This document shows positions 40,701 to 49,365 of a stretch of DNA of 64,000 nt, piece by piece. The first letter of the stretch is position 1, and the number at the start of each line of letters is the position of its first letter. The stretch lies in NCBI GenBank assembly GCA_944325335.1, contig CALUZR010000002.1:45544-109543 (forward strand). Direction: 5' to 3'. Below the pieces are notes generated by a model. That model did no database searches. It was not told the origin of the DNA and saw only the letters and a program-made list of their open reading frames with translations. This DNA comes from an uncultured Parabacteroides sp. (GTDB taxonomy: Bacteria > Bacteroidota > Bacteroidia > Bacteroidales > Tannerellaceae). The translations under genes were made by a program, and so were the position numbers.

Positions 40701-43228
40701 AAAGCTTTCTCCCCTTTTTGCGGTGAATGGATGCCTACATATTGCCTGTAAGGAGAGTAAAGTAACCGCGCAGCGTCGATGCTAAAATCTCCAGACTCTT
40801 CATAGACTTTTGTGGTAAGGCTTCCGAGTAGCATGCCTGGTGCCCCCTCGCCTACTTGGAGCCGGGCCTGGACCAGGGCATCCCCGTTGGCGTCAGTCTG
40901 GCCTGTGATGAGTTGGCTTTCCTCCGTGGAATAGGTTTGCGCAGGGTTGTCAAAGGTGTATGTCTCATATCCTTTGAACTCGGTTGGCGTCGCTACAAAG
41001 GTTCCTTTTACGTCATATTTCAAGTTTTTTGCCTTGGCCCCTTGCAGCCATTCTACATGTAACGGAATTTGCAACGCTTCGCCCCGGGTAATGGTTTGGG
41101 GCACTTGGAGCGAGATTTTTAATCGGTTAGGCTTGATACTCTCCAGCCGGAACCGTTTCTCAAAAGCTGTTCCGCCGACTTCGACGCGGGCACGCCAAGC
41201 GCCTGTAGGAGCATGGTTTTCAGTAGGAATGTGGAATGTATAGAGTCCCTGGATTCCGCGGGTCGTAGTTTGCTGGGCGTAGAGTTGTCCCAAGGGATTA
41301 TAGATGAAAATCTTCACGGGATGCACTGCCGGAAGGGTTTTCTCCCGGTCATAAAGCATGCAAGAGAGGTGTAAGGTGTCGCCGGGCCGCCAAACGCCGC
41401 GTTCGCCATAGATAAATCCTTTCAGCCCCTTCTGCACGACTTCCCCATCTACATCAAAGGTACTTAATGAGAGTGCCGAACCTTCGTCTACGCGCAAGTA
41501 GGATCGTTGCTTTCCTTGCGTCGCCAGCAGGTAAAAAGGTTGGCGGCCAGACGGACTGAAGTCGAGAGAGGCACGTCCATTGGTATCGGTTTCTTTTTCG
41601 GCAAGGAGTTGCTGCTGGTAATTGTAGGCTTGGATGTGCACGTTCTTTATCGGTTCGGTAGAGACTATATCCCGGGCCAGGACCTCGAGCCGGCCATTAT
41701 CACCTCCCATGGCGATGAGTCCGATGTTGGTAGCCAAGAGGTTTTTTCCTACAGACTTGTTAAAATAGTAGGAGGGTGAACACGGGTCGTTCCGCTCCTT
41801 ATATTTGTAAAGCGACCAATCCAACTCCTCTCCTTCCTGATAAAACCAACCGCCTTCGTCGAATTTGGTCAACTCAGCTTCCAATTTTGCCAGGTTTTCT
41901 TGCAACAGCTCTTCCTGGCTCTTAAGCTCTTTGCCGCAAGCATATAAGGAAAGATCCGGGTCGAAAGAAAGGATGACACGGTAGATGGCGCCCGGTTCGC
42001 GCTGGATGAGCTGGTTCAAGTCGAGCGCAAAGGTATTCCATTTATGCAGGTCATATTGCTGTTCGTCGAAGAAAATAAGTTGGCGGGTCAGGATCCGTCC
42101 TGTGCGCATCAGTTCGCCGGTCCCGTCCAGTTGGTTCGTCTGGAGGAACGCGCCTATGTTTTGCTCTCCTATTTTCAGAACGCGGACGATTACGCCGCGC
42201 AAACCGATCGCTTGGAAAGGCACCTGCAGTTCATCTGTCTCCGGCAGAATAACGCCGTTATTTACAAAGCGCACGGCTGGGAGTCCCTCGTTCGCCTCCA
42301 GGTCGAATGTGTTATCGGTGGCCAATGTCTGCCCGTTCATGCTCCGAATTCCAGCTTTCAGGGAGACATGCAAAGCACCTTCATATTCCCCGGGATAAAG
42401 GCGGAGTTTGTTACCAAGCAAACTGACCGTAGCCTGCGTATTTTCGAGCTGGGCCAAGCCTTCCAGCTCTTGCGTATCATCCAGGAGCTGGGTAAAAGTA
42501 ACTTCTACATACCTCTCAGGTTCAAGTACATAGCGAGTATGATATACTTGGAATGAATACTTGTCGGGTATAGCGACCTGGAGCAAATCTTCCTCTGCTG
42601 CACCCTCTTTATTGGGCAAAACCTGGATGGAAACTTCACGCTCTCCTGCGGGAAGTCCGCCCAGGGTCAGGACATGCCGCTTGCCATCCATTGCATGCTG
42701 CCAAGAGATGGAGCCTTCCTCCGACGTACCGATCAGCGCTTCCACCAACTCGGGCGATTCCCGATCGGCCGTATAAATGGCGCATGAAATATTGTATGGT
42801 TCCGAATCATCCGGATTTATATCTAAACTTTCCCAATCGGCTCGAAAACTGAGCGGTGCAGTCTCGAATTGGCAGCAAAATGTCTCATACTGTTTGCCTT
42901 GAACCGGTATGAGTCGCTTGAGGTCTACCGTCAGTGTATAGGACTGGTTCCTCTCTAAATTTTCTTTCGGTTGGAATTGGAAAGTACGATGTCCATCAAA
43001 TTTCCATTCTCCCGCTACGGCGGGGCGGAGCTGAAAAGCCGCTTCCCAGTTCTGCAGGCTGTCGCGCGAGAGGTCGTCCGTCAGGATAAGCGTAGGCTGC
43101 GCGAAGCGTGAAATTGTCCCTGTCGTAAATGCCTCGACATAGGGATTGTAGCTCATCTCCGTTTTAGGCTGGCACCCTCCGAGCAGCAGGAGCATGGCCA
43201 GGATTAGATAACAGGTTGCTCGTTTCAT
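37724..43228 (-). CDS. Alpha-2-macroglobulin-family lipoprotein with thioester motif
   Basis: An 1834-residue envelope protein. The lipobox is LLLGGC (Cys19). It contains serial beta-sandwich macroglobulin domains, including an MG2-type domain (FIYGERGVWRPGDTLHLSCMLYD), the A2M central domain around FAPVVKFMGPFSLKKGEHK, and a helical thioester domain with the intact CLEQ motif at Cys1384 (YPHGCLEQT). Bacterial homologues trap proteases and guard the envelope. The usual partner, penicillin-binding protein 1C, is not next to it: GtrA follows downstream and a DUF6261-like gene lies 20 bp upstream. Confidence 0.9.
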   Translation of the reverse strand: MKRATCYLILAMLLLLGGCQPKTEMSYNPYVEAFTTGTISRFAQPTLILTDDLSRDSLQNWEAAFQLRPAVAGEWKFDGHRTFQFQPKENLERNQSYTLTVDLKRLIPVQGKQYETFCCQFETAPLSFRADWESLDINPDDSEPYNISCAIYTADRESPELVEALIGTSEEGSISWQHAMDGKRHVLTLGGLPAGEREVSIQVLPNKEGAAEEDLLQVAIPDKYSFQVYHTRYVLEPERYVEVTFTQLLDDTQELEGLAQLENTQATVSLLGNKLRLYPGEYEGALHVSLKAGIRSMNGQTLATDNTFDLEANEGLPAVRFVNNGVILPETDELQVPFQAIGLRGVIVRVLKIGEQNIGAFLQTNQLDGTGELMRTGRILTRQLIFFDEQQYDLHKWNTFALDLNQLIQREPGAIYRVILSFDPDLSLYACGKELKSQEELLQENLAKLEAELTKFDEGGWFYQEGEELDWSLYKYKERNDPCSPSYYFNKSVGKNLLATNIGLIAMGGDNGRLEVLARDIVSTEPIKNVHIQAYNYQQQLLAEKETDTNGRASLDFSPSGRQPFYLLATQGKQRSYLRVDEGSALSLSTFDVDGEVVQKGLKGFIYGERGVWRPGDTLHLSCMLYDREKTLPAVHPVKIFIYNPLGQLYAQQTTTRGIQGLYTFHIPTENHAPTGAWRARVEVGGTAFEKRFRLESIKPNRLKISLQVPQTITRGEALQIPLHVEWLQGAKAKNLKYDVKGTFVATPTEFKGYETYTFDNPAQTYSTEESQLITGQTDANGDALVQARLQVGEGAPGMLLGSLTTKVYEESGDFSIDAARLLYSPYRQYVGIHSPQKGEKALPTDKEVIYHLVSLDSQGKTIANTTINVSIYKLDWYWWWNGDANALARYVSNTYNRPIKQFTLKTDAQGKTTFPFKVPRADWGIYIILAKDAQGGHTTGIQSYFDWPEMEGRRDLSGSETASVLTFRTDKESYEPGEDIQVTIPSNAGSRAIVSIQTGSKVLSITDYPCGDKETHLSIPVTEEMAPNAYLFISLLQKRESSQQGNDLPIRLYGVVPFEVNSEASHLRPHIDAPAEWKPEGRCELTVSEDSGREMAYTLAIVDEGLLDLTHFTTPDPWNTFHAREALGVRTWDLYNYVIGAYGGRIEQLFSIGGDAALNKGPKAIVNRFAPVVKFMGPFSLKKGEHKKHVFEMPNYNGRVRIMVVATDGSAFGSTEKSVPVRKPVMLLGTLPRMLGVNEEVDITATVFATERNVGNVQVSIATSPELSVIGSSTQTLSFTEVEDKSLHFRVRAGHQPGNSWISLKATGQGETSTYSSELQLRSVSTLQKKNYNATLQPGESWTKSISTVGIKGSNSLSLEVARMKPLNLSTRLAELRNYPHGCLEQTISRAFPLLYLPELVERNPEEMQQDEALVKQVIQQIRSYQTASGAFAYWQGQTSTHAYVTVYALHFLMEAAAHGYAIPESLKTSALTDVRRTATNWKLPVQPALQASERYTQAYRLYVLALAGQADVGAMNRLKTIDLSLPDRWMLALAYAQVGRPDVASNLLKETHEVKLSAQDYTGTFGSSLRDEAIHLQLLCQLRQGEEAMPIAQEIAARLSSDEWMSTHEIALALQSMACYYITYPAGEGDMLFSYECLDENAQISTSKNTWQATWRDDSQPFPTQLSLKNEGRTTLFVHAVQTGEVAQEEIEPHVGRAPLSIQYQTLDDAPLDVATLAQGTNFSAYLTIQNPTGQPLTHLALTQLIPSGWEVLNTRFLPGAFTASSVVSYQDIRDDRVLSYIDVLPAGGRVTIRVDLCATYAGRFYLPPTVCEGMYDSTLQSNTAGRWIEVK

Positions 43229-43248
43229 ATCGTATTGAATTTTATAGG

Positions 43249-44058
43249 TTATACTTCTTTCTTTTCTTTGTCTTCTTTATCTTTTTCTGTCTCTTTGTCC
43301 TTTTCTTTTTGCTTGGAAACAGGTTTGTAGGCATGGCCCAGGCGAATTAGTGTCTCGCCGGTTTCGTTTAAGATCCCGTTCACTTTGTTGATAAGCTGAA
43401 GTAGTTCTTGTGCTTTTGCGGCATCTTGATCCAGATAATAATTGACGCAATACAGGGAGTTGACGAACGTAGCCCAAGCGCGGAAAGTCTCGTCTACTTG
43501 CCGACGGATTTCCCGCATGGGCTCATGGATGTTCTCCAACTTGACCAAAGATCGAGCCTGGAAAAGCTCATTAAACGTTTCCAAATCTGCCTGTAAAATA
43601 GCCAAAGGCTCATCTAAGTCCAACAATTTGACATCGGCCGTTAAACTTTCTTGTTGCATCGAAGCCAGAAATTTATAGTATGCACCAGAAGCTCCTAACA
43701 TCGTTTCGCGCGAAACATTTTTAAAGGGACTTATGATATATTCCAACCGTTCCGCGGCCTCTTGCCTGTTTTTATTGGGATTCCGCGCTTGATTGCGGAT
43801 ATGCGTGCAAATATATTGGAATGTCGAATCGCATTTTTCTTTGGCAGCCGTGATTTCGGGCGTATTTTGGTAATTGCGAGGATGGAAGTGAATCTTCGAT
43901 TCCAGTTTAAATAGGTCCATATATTCCTTGCGAAGATTCAGGACGTTATAACGCGTAGCCCATTCCTTCGTGAAAGCCTTTAATAACCTGCGGTGCACAG
44001 CTATGTGCAAGTTATTTCTTGCCCGCGAGAATCCAAACTGCAGATCTATTGCTTCCAT
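43249..44058 (-). CDS. DUF6261-like protein with charged C-terminal tail
   Basis: A 269-residue mainly helical cytoplasmic protein (start MEAIDLQFGFSRARN at 44058; a longer frame to 44145 reads into the repeat region). It resembles the DUF6261 family found in many copies in Bacteroides and Parabacteroides, function unknown. The last 25 residues are almost only Lys, Glu and Asp. It ends 20 bp before the alpha-2-macroglobulin start codon, so the two may be co-transcribed. Confidence 0.65.
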   Translation of the reverse strand: MEAIDLQFGFSRARNNLHIAVHRRLLKAFTKEWATRYNVLNLRKEYMDLFKLESKIHFHPRNYQNTPEITAAKEKCDSTFQYICTHIRNQARNPNKNRQEAAERLEYIISPFKNVSRETMLGASGAYYKFLASMQQESLTADVKLLDLDEPLAILQADLETFNELFQARSLVKLENIHEPMREIRRQVDETFRAWATFVNSLYCVNYYLDQDAAKAQELLQLINKVNGILNETGETLIRLGHAYKPVSKQKEKDKETEKDKEDKEKKEV

Positions 44059-44097
44059 ATTTTTTGCTCGATTCGATTTATATAAAAAATAACATCC

Positions 44098-44312
44098 GAT
44101 GCATCGAAAAGGTTCAAAATTTTTGATCGAATATTCTCGACGCATTGAGAAATCCTAATTACAGCGAAAAGATTGGATAGATGCGTTGAAAATCCAAATA
44201 AAATATGAAAACCATTTCTCGACGCGTTGAAAATTATTTTTCAGGATACATGACAATCCTCGACGCGTCGAACGAGTCTTTTTGTCTATTTTGGGCTCGT
44301 CCGACGCGTCAA
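44098..44312. repeat. Six dyads spaced exactly 41 bp apart
   Basis: GACGCGTTGA-like 10-mers (consensus TCGACGCGTYGA) start at 44098, 44139, 44180, 44221, 44262 and 44303. The DNA between them is AT-rich and not conserved. The array fills the 295-bp gap upstream of the DUF6261-like gene and downstream of the GH95 gene. The stretch 44320-44350 has a further AAATTTCCAG/CTGGAAATTT hairpin that could terminate GH95 transcription. Confidence 0.85.
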
Positions 44313-44353
44313 CCGGCTTAAATTTCCAGTTTTGAGACTGGAAATTTTTCTAT

Positions 44354-46639
44354 CTATTTAAACGATATAATAACGGTTCTTCCTTTTTCAGTATCTAACC
44401 TTAATGTGCCGTCTGGCATGACTTCAGTAGAAATAGCGCCCTCGATTCGGTCAACTTCATGTAAATTAATGCCTACGTGGACTTTTCCGCCCTGCTCTGA
44501 GGTTATCCAGACACTTCTCAAATGTCCATCACGCTGGGTGGCAGATACGATGAAGCCACCTTGTGCACGCAACCTTTCAAAAGAGACGTCTTTCCAGTCG
44601 GCGGGAATGGCCGGGAAGATGCGGATGATGCCGGTATGGCTCTGGAGCAACATCTCCTGTACGGCTGCGGCAAAGGCGAAATTCCCCTCTAAGGTAAAGG
44701 GACGATAGGTGAAGCTGGACTTGCCTGTCCCGCTCTGGTCGCCATTCGCATGGAATGTATTGGGAAGGCAAAAACAGGAGGCAAAGATGCGAAGAGCCTC
44801 GGCCGCTTCCTCCCCGTTTCCTACGCGGGCCAGCATATTGGCATACCAGGCATAAGAATAACCACACCATCCGCTCGGGCCCTCTCGTTTGATTTTGTCG
44901 AGCGTTGCGAGGATGGCATGGCGCGTGGCCTCGCTTTGGCTGACGTCGAGCAAACCAAGCGGATGAAACGCAACCGCGTGCGAGAAATGGCGATGCGACT
45001 CGTCGTAGGGGAAACCAGGCGCGAAGGTCAGGGCTCCATCTGCATCCAGGTCGAAGTCCGGCAGTTGCGCGTCGAGCTCGCGCCAATGCTGGGCCTCATC
45101 CATTAGGCCAAGGGAATCTGCCATTTCGGCTGCTTCGCGAAAAGCGGCATGCATCATGGCCCTGTCAAAATTGGTCATCTCGGTGAACCAGGCTTGGAGG
45201 GAATTATTGAAAATCTCCGGACTGGAACTGATAGGCAGTACCCGCTTCCCGTCTGGACGGACTACAGAAATCTGTTCCAAATAAGTAGCCACCTCTTTCA
45301 GGAACGGATATGCCCGCTCGCGGAGGAAATCTGTATCGACGGAATATTTCCAATGGAGGTAAAAGTGATGGGCCAGCCATGCGCCCACCGTAGGAGACAT
45401 GGCATATTGAATCCATCCGCCCATCGGTTCCCCCGTAAGCGTGGCGACGCCCGGCACATTTATTCCCTCCGTACCGAAATATTGGCGGGTGAAATTCTTA
45501 TAGACATCCCGCTGCGCCCATAGGGTATTCAAATAACCGAGCGCCTCCTTTAAATGATTACCAGTATAAGCTGGCCAATAGCTCAGCTCAGTATTCAAAT
45601 CATGATGGAAGTCTCCTTTCCAAGGGGGAAGCATCCCGTTGTCTGCAGTCCAGATGGCTTGAAGTGAAATCGGATAACCGTATTCGCGGGCCACGGAGCC
45701 GAACTTGTACATCTCATTGTCGTATTGCTTTTGAAGGAGACTGTCGGGCAGACTAATGTCAGACTGCACCCAATAGTCTTTCCAAAATGCTTGATGGGTC
45801 TGATAATCCTGCTGGAGTCCCCGCTGGAGTGCAGCTTGTGTCTCTTCATCCGCTTGGTCGTTGGAAAGGGAAGAAGTCACGCTCCAGACACCACAGAGTT
45901 GTTTCCCATTTCTCTGCCAGCGTACAGACACATCATAGGAGAAATCACCCCATCCTTGCTGATGGAAATGCGCCTCGTTCGGCCCTTCTTCTATCTTTCC
46001 CTGCTGATAACCCAAACGCGCGAGGCTGGAATAGGAATGGGCTTCGGCCGTCAGTTCGACGGGATGCTCGTAGGGCGGCGCGAGGATGACAGGCGAAACA
46101 TTCTCAGGCAGATTTTCGAACAGGAACCATCCTACGGGTTCATTGGCATGGACAAAAGTCTGAAGACGGGTTCCATTTTCCCACTCGACCTCAGCCACGG
46201 CATTTTTAAGGTAAAGACGCGACGCGCGAACCTCTCCTAAATTGATGGGAAACTCCACCGCTGCCCCGGGAATCTTGGAAGGAGCCGGGAGGGCATCATA
46301 CGGATGGTCGAACTTCTGCTGCACAGGAAGATAATCCCGCGCACGCACTTTTTCCTGTACCCATTTAAAAGAATAATTGGGTCCGGAGAGGCTATCCGTC
46401 GGGCGCAAATCCCAAAGGTCTACCCTATCGAGCGAAAGCCGAAGGACGGAATCCCGCTGCCAAACCAATGCCCCCACGGTCGCATTTCCCAAAGGAAGCG
46501 CCTCGTCCCACACGCGGGGCAATTCCGAAAATTTTAAATCACTATCCGATTCGGTGACAGGCAAATCAGCCATTTCCACCTGACAGGCTGTAAATAGAAC
46601 CAGACTTCCGAAGAAGCCACCTGTTATCCATCTTTTCAT
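44354..46639 (-). CDS. Family 95 glycoside hydrolase lipoprotein (alpha-L-fucosidase/galactosidase-like)
   Basis: A 761-residue lipoprotein (LFTAC, Cys19). The N-terminal GH95 domain has LPLGNATVGALVW and SLDRVDLWD; the (alpha/alpha)6 barrel carries HHDLNTELSYWPAYTGNH and ends with FTLEGNFAFAAAVQEMLLQSH. GH95 enzymes invert alpha-1,2-L-fucosides, and some act on alpha-L-galactosides. It stands alone between the phased repeat array and the pyrophosphatase gene, without a SusC/SusD pair. Confidence 0.88.
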   Translation of the reverse strand: MKRWITGGFFGSLVLFTACQVEMADLPVTESDSDLKFSELPRVWDEALPLGNATVGALVWQRDSVLRLSLDRVDLWDLRPTDSLSGPNYSFKWVQEKVRARDYLPVQQKFDHPYDALPAPSKIPGAAVEFPINLGEVRASRLYLKNAVAEVEWENGTRLQTFVHANEPVGWFLFENLPENVSPVILAPPYEHPVELTAEAHSYSSLARLGYQQGKIEEGPNEAHFHQQGWGDFSYDVSVRWQRNGKQLCGVWSVTSSLSNDQADEETQAALQRGLQQDYQTHQAFWKDYWVQSDISLPDSLLQKQYDNEMYKFGSVAREYGYPISLQAIWTADNGMLPPWKGDFHHDLNTELSYWPAYTGNHLKEALGYLNTLWAQRDVYKNFTRQYFGTEGINVPGVATLTGEPMGGWIQYAMSPTVGAWLAHHFYLHWKYSVDTDFLRERAYPFLKEVATYLEQISVVRPDGKRVLPISSSPEIFNNSLQAWFTEMTNFDRAMMHAAFREAAEMADSLGLMDEAQHWRELDAQLPDFDLDADGALTFAPGFPYDESHRHFSHAVAFHPLGLLDVSQSEATRHAILATLDKIKREGPSGWCGYSYAWYANMLARVGNGEEAAEALRIFASCFCLPNTFHANGDQSGTGKSSFTYRPFTLEGNFAFAAAVQEMLLQSHTGIIRIFPAIPADWKDVSFERLRAQGGFIVSATQRDGHLRSVWITSEQGGKVHVGINLHEVDRIEGAISTEVMPDGTLRLDTEKGRTVIISFK

Positions 46640-46671
46640 ATTCTACATTTATTATTATAAAGACATACATT

Positions 46672-46722
46672 GACGGCGTAAAAGTACGAAATTATTACTA
46701 TAAATCCGGAAGCCGACGGCGT
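46672..46722. repeat. Two GACGGCGT cores 43 bp apart
   Basis: GACGGCGT at 46672 and 46715, the reverse complement of the ACGCCGTC core seen at 49221. It lies between the divergent GH95 and pyrophosphatase genes. Confidence 0.4.
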
Positions 46723-46863
46723 GCTTTTCCTTCCAAATCGGAATCTTTTTCGCCGAAAAAGGTAAAAAAACGGAACTGGATAAGATTTTTTTAGGAAAAT
46801 CGGCCTTGTATTCCGGGAAATCGTATTACCTTTAGCCCGCGAACATTTTAAAATAATAATATC

Positions 46864-49068
46864 ATGAACTCTTCTCTATTTTGGATCGTACCTGCGTCGT
46901 CCTTGCTGGCGCTGGTACTCGCTTGGGTCTTTTACAAGCAAATGATGCGCGAAAGCGAAGGCACCGCGCAAATGGCAAAGATCGCGCTGCACGTGCGAAA
47001 GGGCGCAATGTCGTATCTAAAGCAACAGTATTCCGTCGTGGCCATGGTCTTTTTGGGACTGGTTATTTTCTTTTCTATTATGGCTTACGGATTTAATCTG
47101 CAAAACCACTGGGTGCCGATTGCGTTTCTGACGGGCGGTTTCTTCTCCGGCCTTTCGGGTTTCCTCGGCATGAAGACAGCCACGTATGCTTCAGCACGAA
47201 CGGCCAACGCGACGCGCACTTCCCTTAATAAAGGGCTTCGGATAGCCTTCCGAAGTGGCGCGGTGATGGGACTCGTTGTGGTTGGATTGGGATTGCTGGA
47301 TATCTCCTTCTGGTATCTGTTGTTGGAATATTGCATCCCGGCCGACGCCTTGAACCCGACTGCGAAACTCTGTGTCATCACGACGACGATGCTGACCTTT
47401 GGGATGGGAGCTTCCACACAAGCGCTCTTTGCCCGCGTGGGTGGCGGAATTTATACGAAAGCGGCCGACGTGGGTGCCGACTTGGTTGGCAAGGTGGAAG
47501 CTGGCATTCCGGAAGATGACCCACGAAATCCGGCCACGATTGCCGATAACGTGGGTGACAACGTAGGAGACGTAGCCGGAATGGGTGCCGACCTGTACGA
47601 ATCTTACTGTGGATCGATTCTTGCGACATCGGCGCTAGGCGCAGCTGCGTTTATCGGTACCGGAAATATTGACATGCAATTTAAGGCCGTAATAGCCCCG
47701 ATGCTGATTGCCGCCGTGGGAATCATCCTTTCGATTATTGGCATTTTCTCGGTCAAGACGAAAGAAGATGCAGGCATGAAGGAACTCCTGAATTCTTTGG
47801 CCATCGGGACGAACCTCAGTTCGGTGCTGATTGTTTTCGCGACGTTCGGCATTCTTTGGGCCTTAGGATTGGATAATTGGATGTGGATTTCCTGTTCTGT
47901 GGTAATTGGCCTTTTAGTCGGCATTGTCATCGGACGGTCGACAGAATATTACACCTCGCAATCCTATAAACCGACGCAGCGACTCTCGGAAAGCGGGAAG
48001 ACAGGGCCGGCTACGGTGATTATCTCTGGCATCGGGTTGGGCATGGTTTCCACCACGATTCCTGTGATTGCCGTGGTCGTAGGCGTCATCCTCTCCTATT
48101 GGTTTGCGGCCGGATTTGATTTTGCCAACATCAATATGGGATTGTATGGCATTGGCATCGCGGCCGTCGGCATGCTCTCGACGTTGGGCATCACATTGGC
48201 TACGGACGCCTACGGACCGATTGCCGACAACGCGGGCGGAAACGCGGAAATGAGCGGACTCGGCGCCGAAGTGCGCAAACGGACCGACGCCCTCGACTCG
48301 CTGGGCAACACGACCGCCGCGACGGGTAAAGGATTTGCTATCGGTTCGGCTGCCCTTACTGGACTTTCGCTCCTCGCATCCTATATCGAAGAGATCCGCA
48401 TCGGATTGCAACGCCTCGGCACCACGATATTGGAACTCCCGAACGGACTGACCGTCGAGCTGCATGATGCTTCATTCACCGACTTCATGCTCTATTACGA
48501 CGTGACGCTGATGAACCCCAAAGTCCTTTCCGGCATCTTCATCGGAAGTATGATGGCCTTCCTTTTCTGCGGATTGACGATGAACGCCGTCGGACGCGCC
48601 GCCTCGCACATGGTCGAAGAGGTGCGCCGCCAATTCCGCGAGATAAAAGGCATCCTCGAGGGGAAAGCCGAACCGGATTACGCCCGCTGCGTGCAGATTT
48701 CGACCAAAGGAGCACAGCGCGAGATGGTGTTCCCGTCGCTGCTCGCCATCTTAGCGCCAGTCCTGACGGGCATCTTCTTCGGTGTCCCAGGCGTGATTGG
48801 GCTGTTGATCGGCGGCCTCTCGTCGGGCTTCGTCCTCGCGATCTTTATGGCCAATGCCGGCGGCGCGTGGGATAACGCGAAAAAGTTTGTTGAAGAAGGG
48901 AACTTCGGCGGCAAAGGAAGCGAAGTGCACAAAGCGACCGTCGTGGGCGACACAGTCGGCGACCCGTTCAAAGACACCTCCGGACCGAGCCTCAACATCT
49001 TGGTCAAGTTGATGAGCATGGTCGCCATTGTCATGGCCGGACTGACCGTCAGCTGGAGCCTCTTCTGA
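46864..49068 (+). CDS. hppA: Membrane-bound ion-pumping pyrophosphatase
   Basis: A 734-residue integral membrane protein with about 16 helices. The pyrophosphate-binding blocks are DVGADLVGKVEAGIPEDDP and NPATIADNVGDNVGDVAGMG; KATVVGDTVGDPFKDTSGPS is at the C-terminal end. The GNTTAATGKGFAIGSAALT stretch has Ala where K+-independent pumps have Lys, so it should be K+-dependent. Homologues in related bacteria pump Na+ or both Na+ and H+; which applies here is not decided. A TACCTTTA box (46827-46834) lies 30 bp upstream. Confidence 0.95.
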   Translation: MNSSLFWIVPASSLLALVLAWVFYKQMMRESEGTAQMAKIALHVRKGAMSYLKQQYSVVAMVFLGLVIFFSIMAYGFNLQNHWVPIAFLTGGFFSGLSGFLGMKTATYASARTANATRTSLNKGLRIAFRSGAVMGLVVVGLGLLDISFWYLLLEYCIPADALNPTAKLCVITTTMLTFGMGASTQALFARVGGGIYTKAADVGADLVGKVEAGIPEDDPRNPATIADNVGDNVGDVAGMGADLYESYCGSILATSALGAAAFIGTGNIDMQFKAVIAPMLIAAVGIILSIIGIFSVKTKEDAGMKELLNSLAIGTNLSSVLIVFATFGILWALGLDNWMWISCSVVIGLLVGIVIGRSTEYYTSQSYKPTQRLSESGKTGPATVIISGIGLGMVSTTIPVIAVVVGVILSYWFAAGFDFANINMGLYGIGIAAVGMLSTLGITLATDAYGPIADNAGGNAEMSGLGAEVRKRTDALDSLGNTTAATGKGFAIGSAALTGLSLLASYIEEIRIGLQRLGTTILELPNGLTVELHDASFTDFMLYYDVTLMNPKVLSGIFIGSMMAFLFCGLTMNAVGRAASHMVEEVRRQFREIKGILEGKAEPDYARCVQISTKGAQREMVFPSLLAILAPVLTGIFFGVPGVIGLLIGGLSSGFVLAIFMANAGGAWDNAKKFVEEGNFGGKGSEVHKATVVGDTVGDPFKDTSGPSLNILVKLMSMVAIVMAGLTVSWSLF

Positions 49069-49075
49069 CCTAATT

Positions 49076-49136
49076 GAACACGGAGACGCGGAACAATTAA
49101 CAATTAAAAGTTCCGTGTTTCCTTGTCTCTTTGTTC
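49076..49136 (+). terminator. Inverted repeat after the pyrophosphatase gene, possible terminator
   Basis: AACACGGAGACGCGGAAC pairs imperfectly with GTTCCGTGTTTCC...GTTC around an AT-rich loop, starting 8 bp past the stop codon. Related in sequence to 5184-5265. Confidence 0.5.
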
Positions 49137-49220
49137 TTTATTTCATTTGACCTGTTCATCGCGAACAAATCCCCAATCCAAGCCTGTGAACCCTTCCGAT
49201 GATAACTATAATTCCCACCA

Positions 49221-49256
49221 TTCACGCCGTCGTTTTCGCTATTCACGCCGTCAATT
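49221..49256. repeat. Two 21-bp repeats TTCACGCCGTC
   Basis: TTCACGCCGTC at 49221 and 49242, 21 bp apart. Same core as at 3451 and 46672. The rest of 49137-49312 shows nothing else I can name. Confidence 0.55.
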
Positions 49257-49312
49257 AAATGAAGGCAATTATACACTTAATTATTTGGAATTCTTTTTTT
49301 TACGAAACGATA

Positions 49313-49344
49313 TTTGCAAAGCCACAAAATATAACCTATATTTG
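49313..49344 (+). promoter_or_regulatory. Promoter of the TonB-dependent barrel gene
   Basis: TTTG (49313-49316), 20 bp, TATATTTG (49337-49344): full consensus, 21 bp before the start codon. Confidence 0.8.
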
Positions 49345-49365
49345 TGCTAAATAAATTCAATTAGC

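Noticed and set aside
49123..49350. 75-codon frame in the gap before the TonB-dependent gene
   Set aside because: It spans the terminator, 21-bp repeats and the promoter boxes; no coding character.
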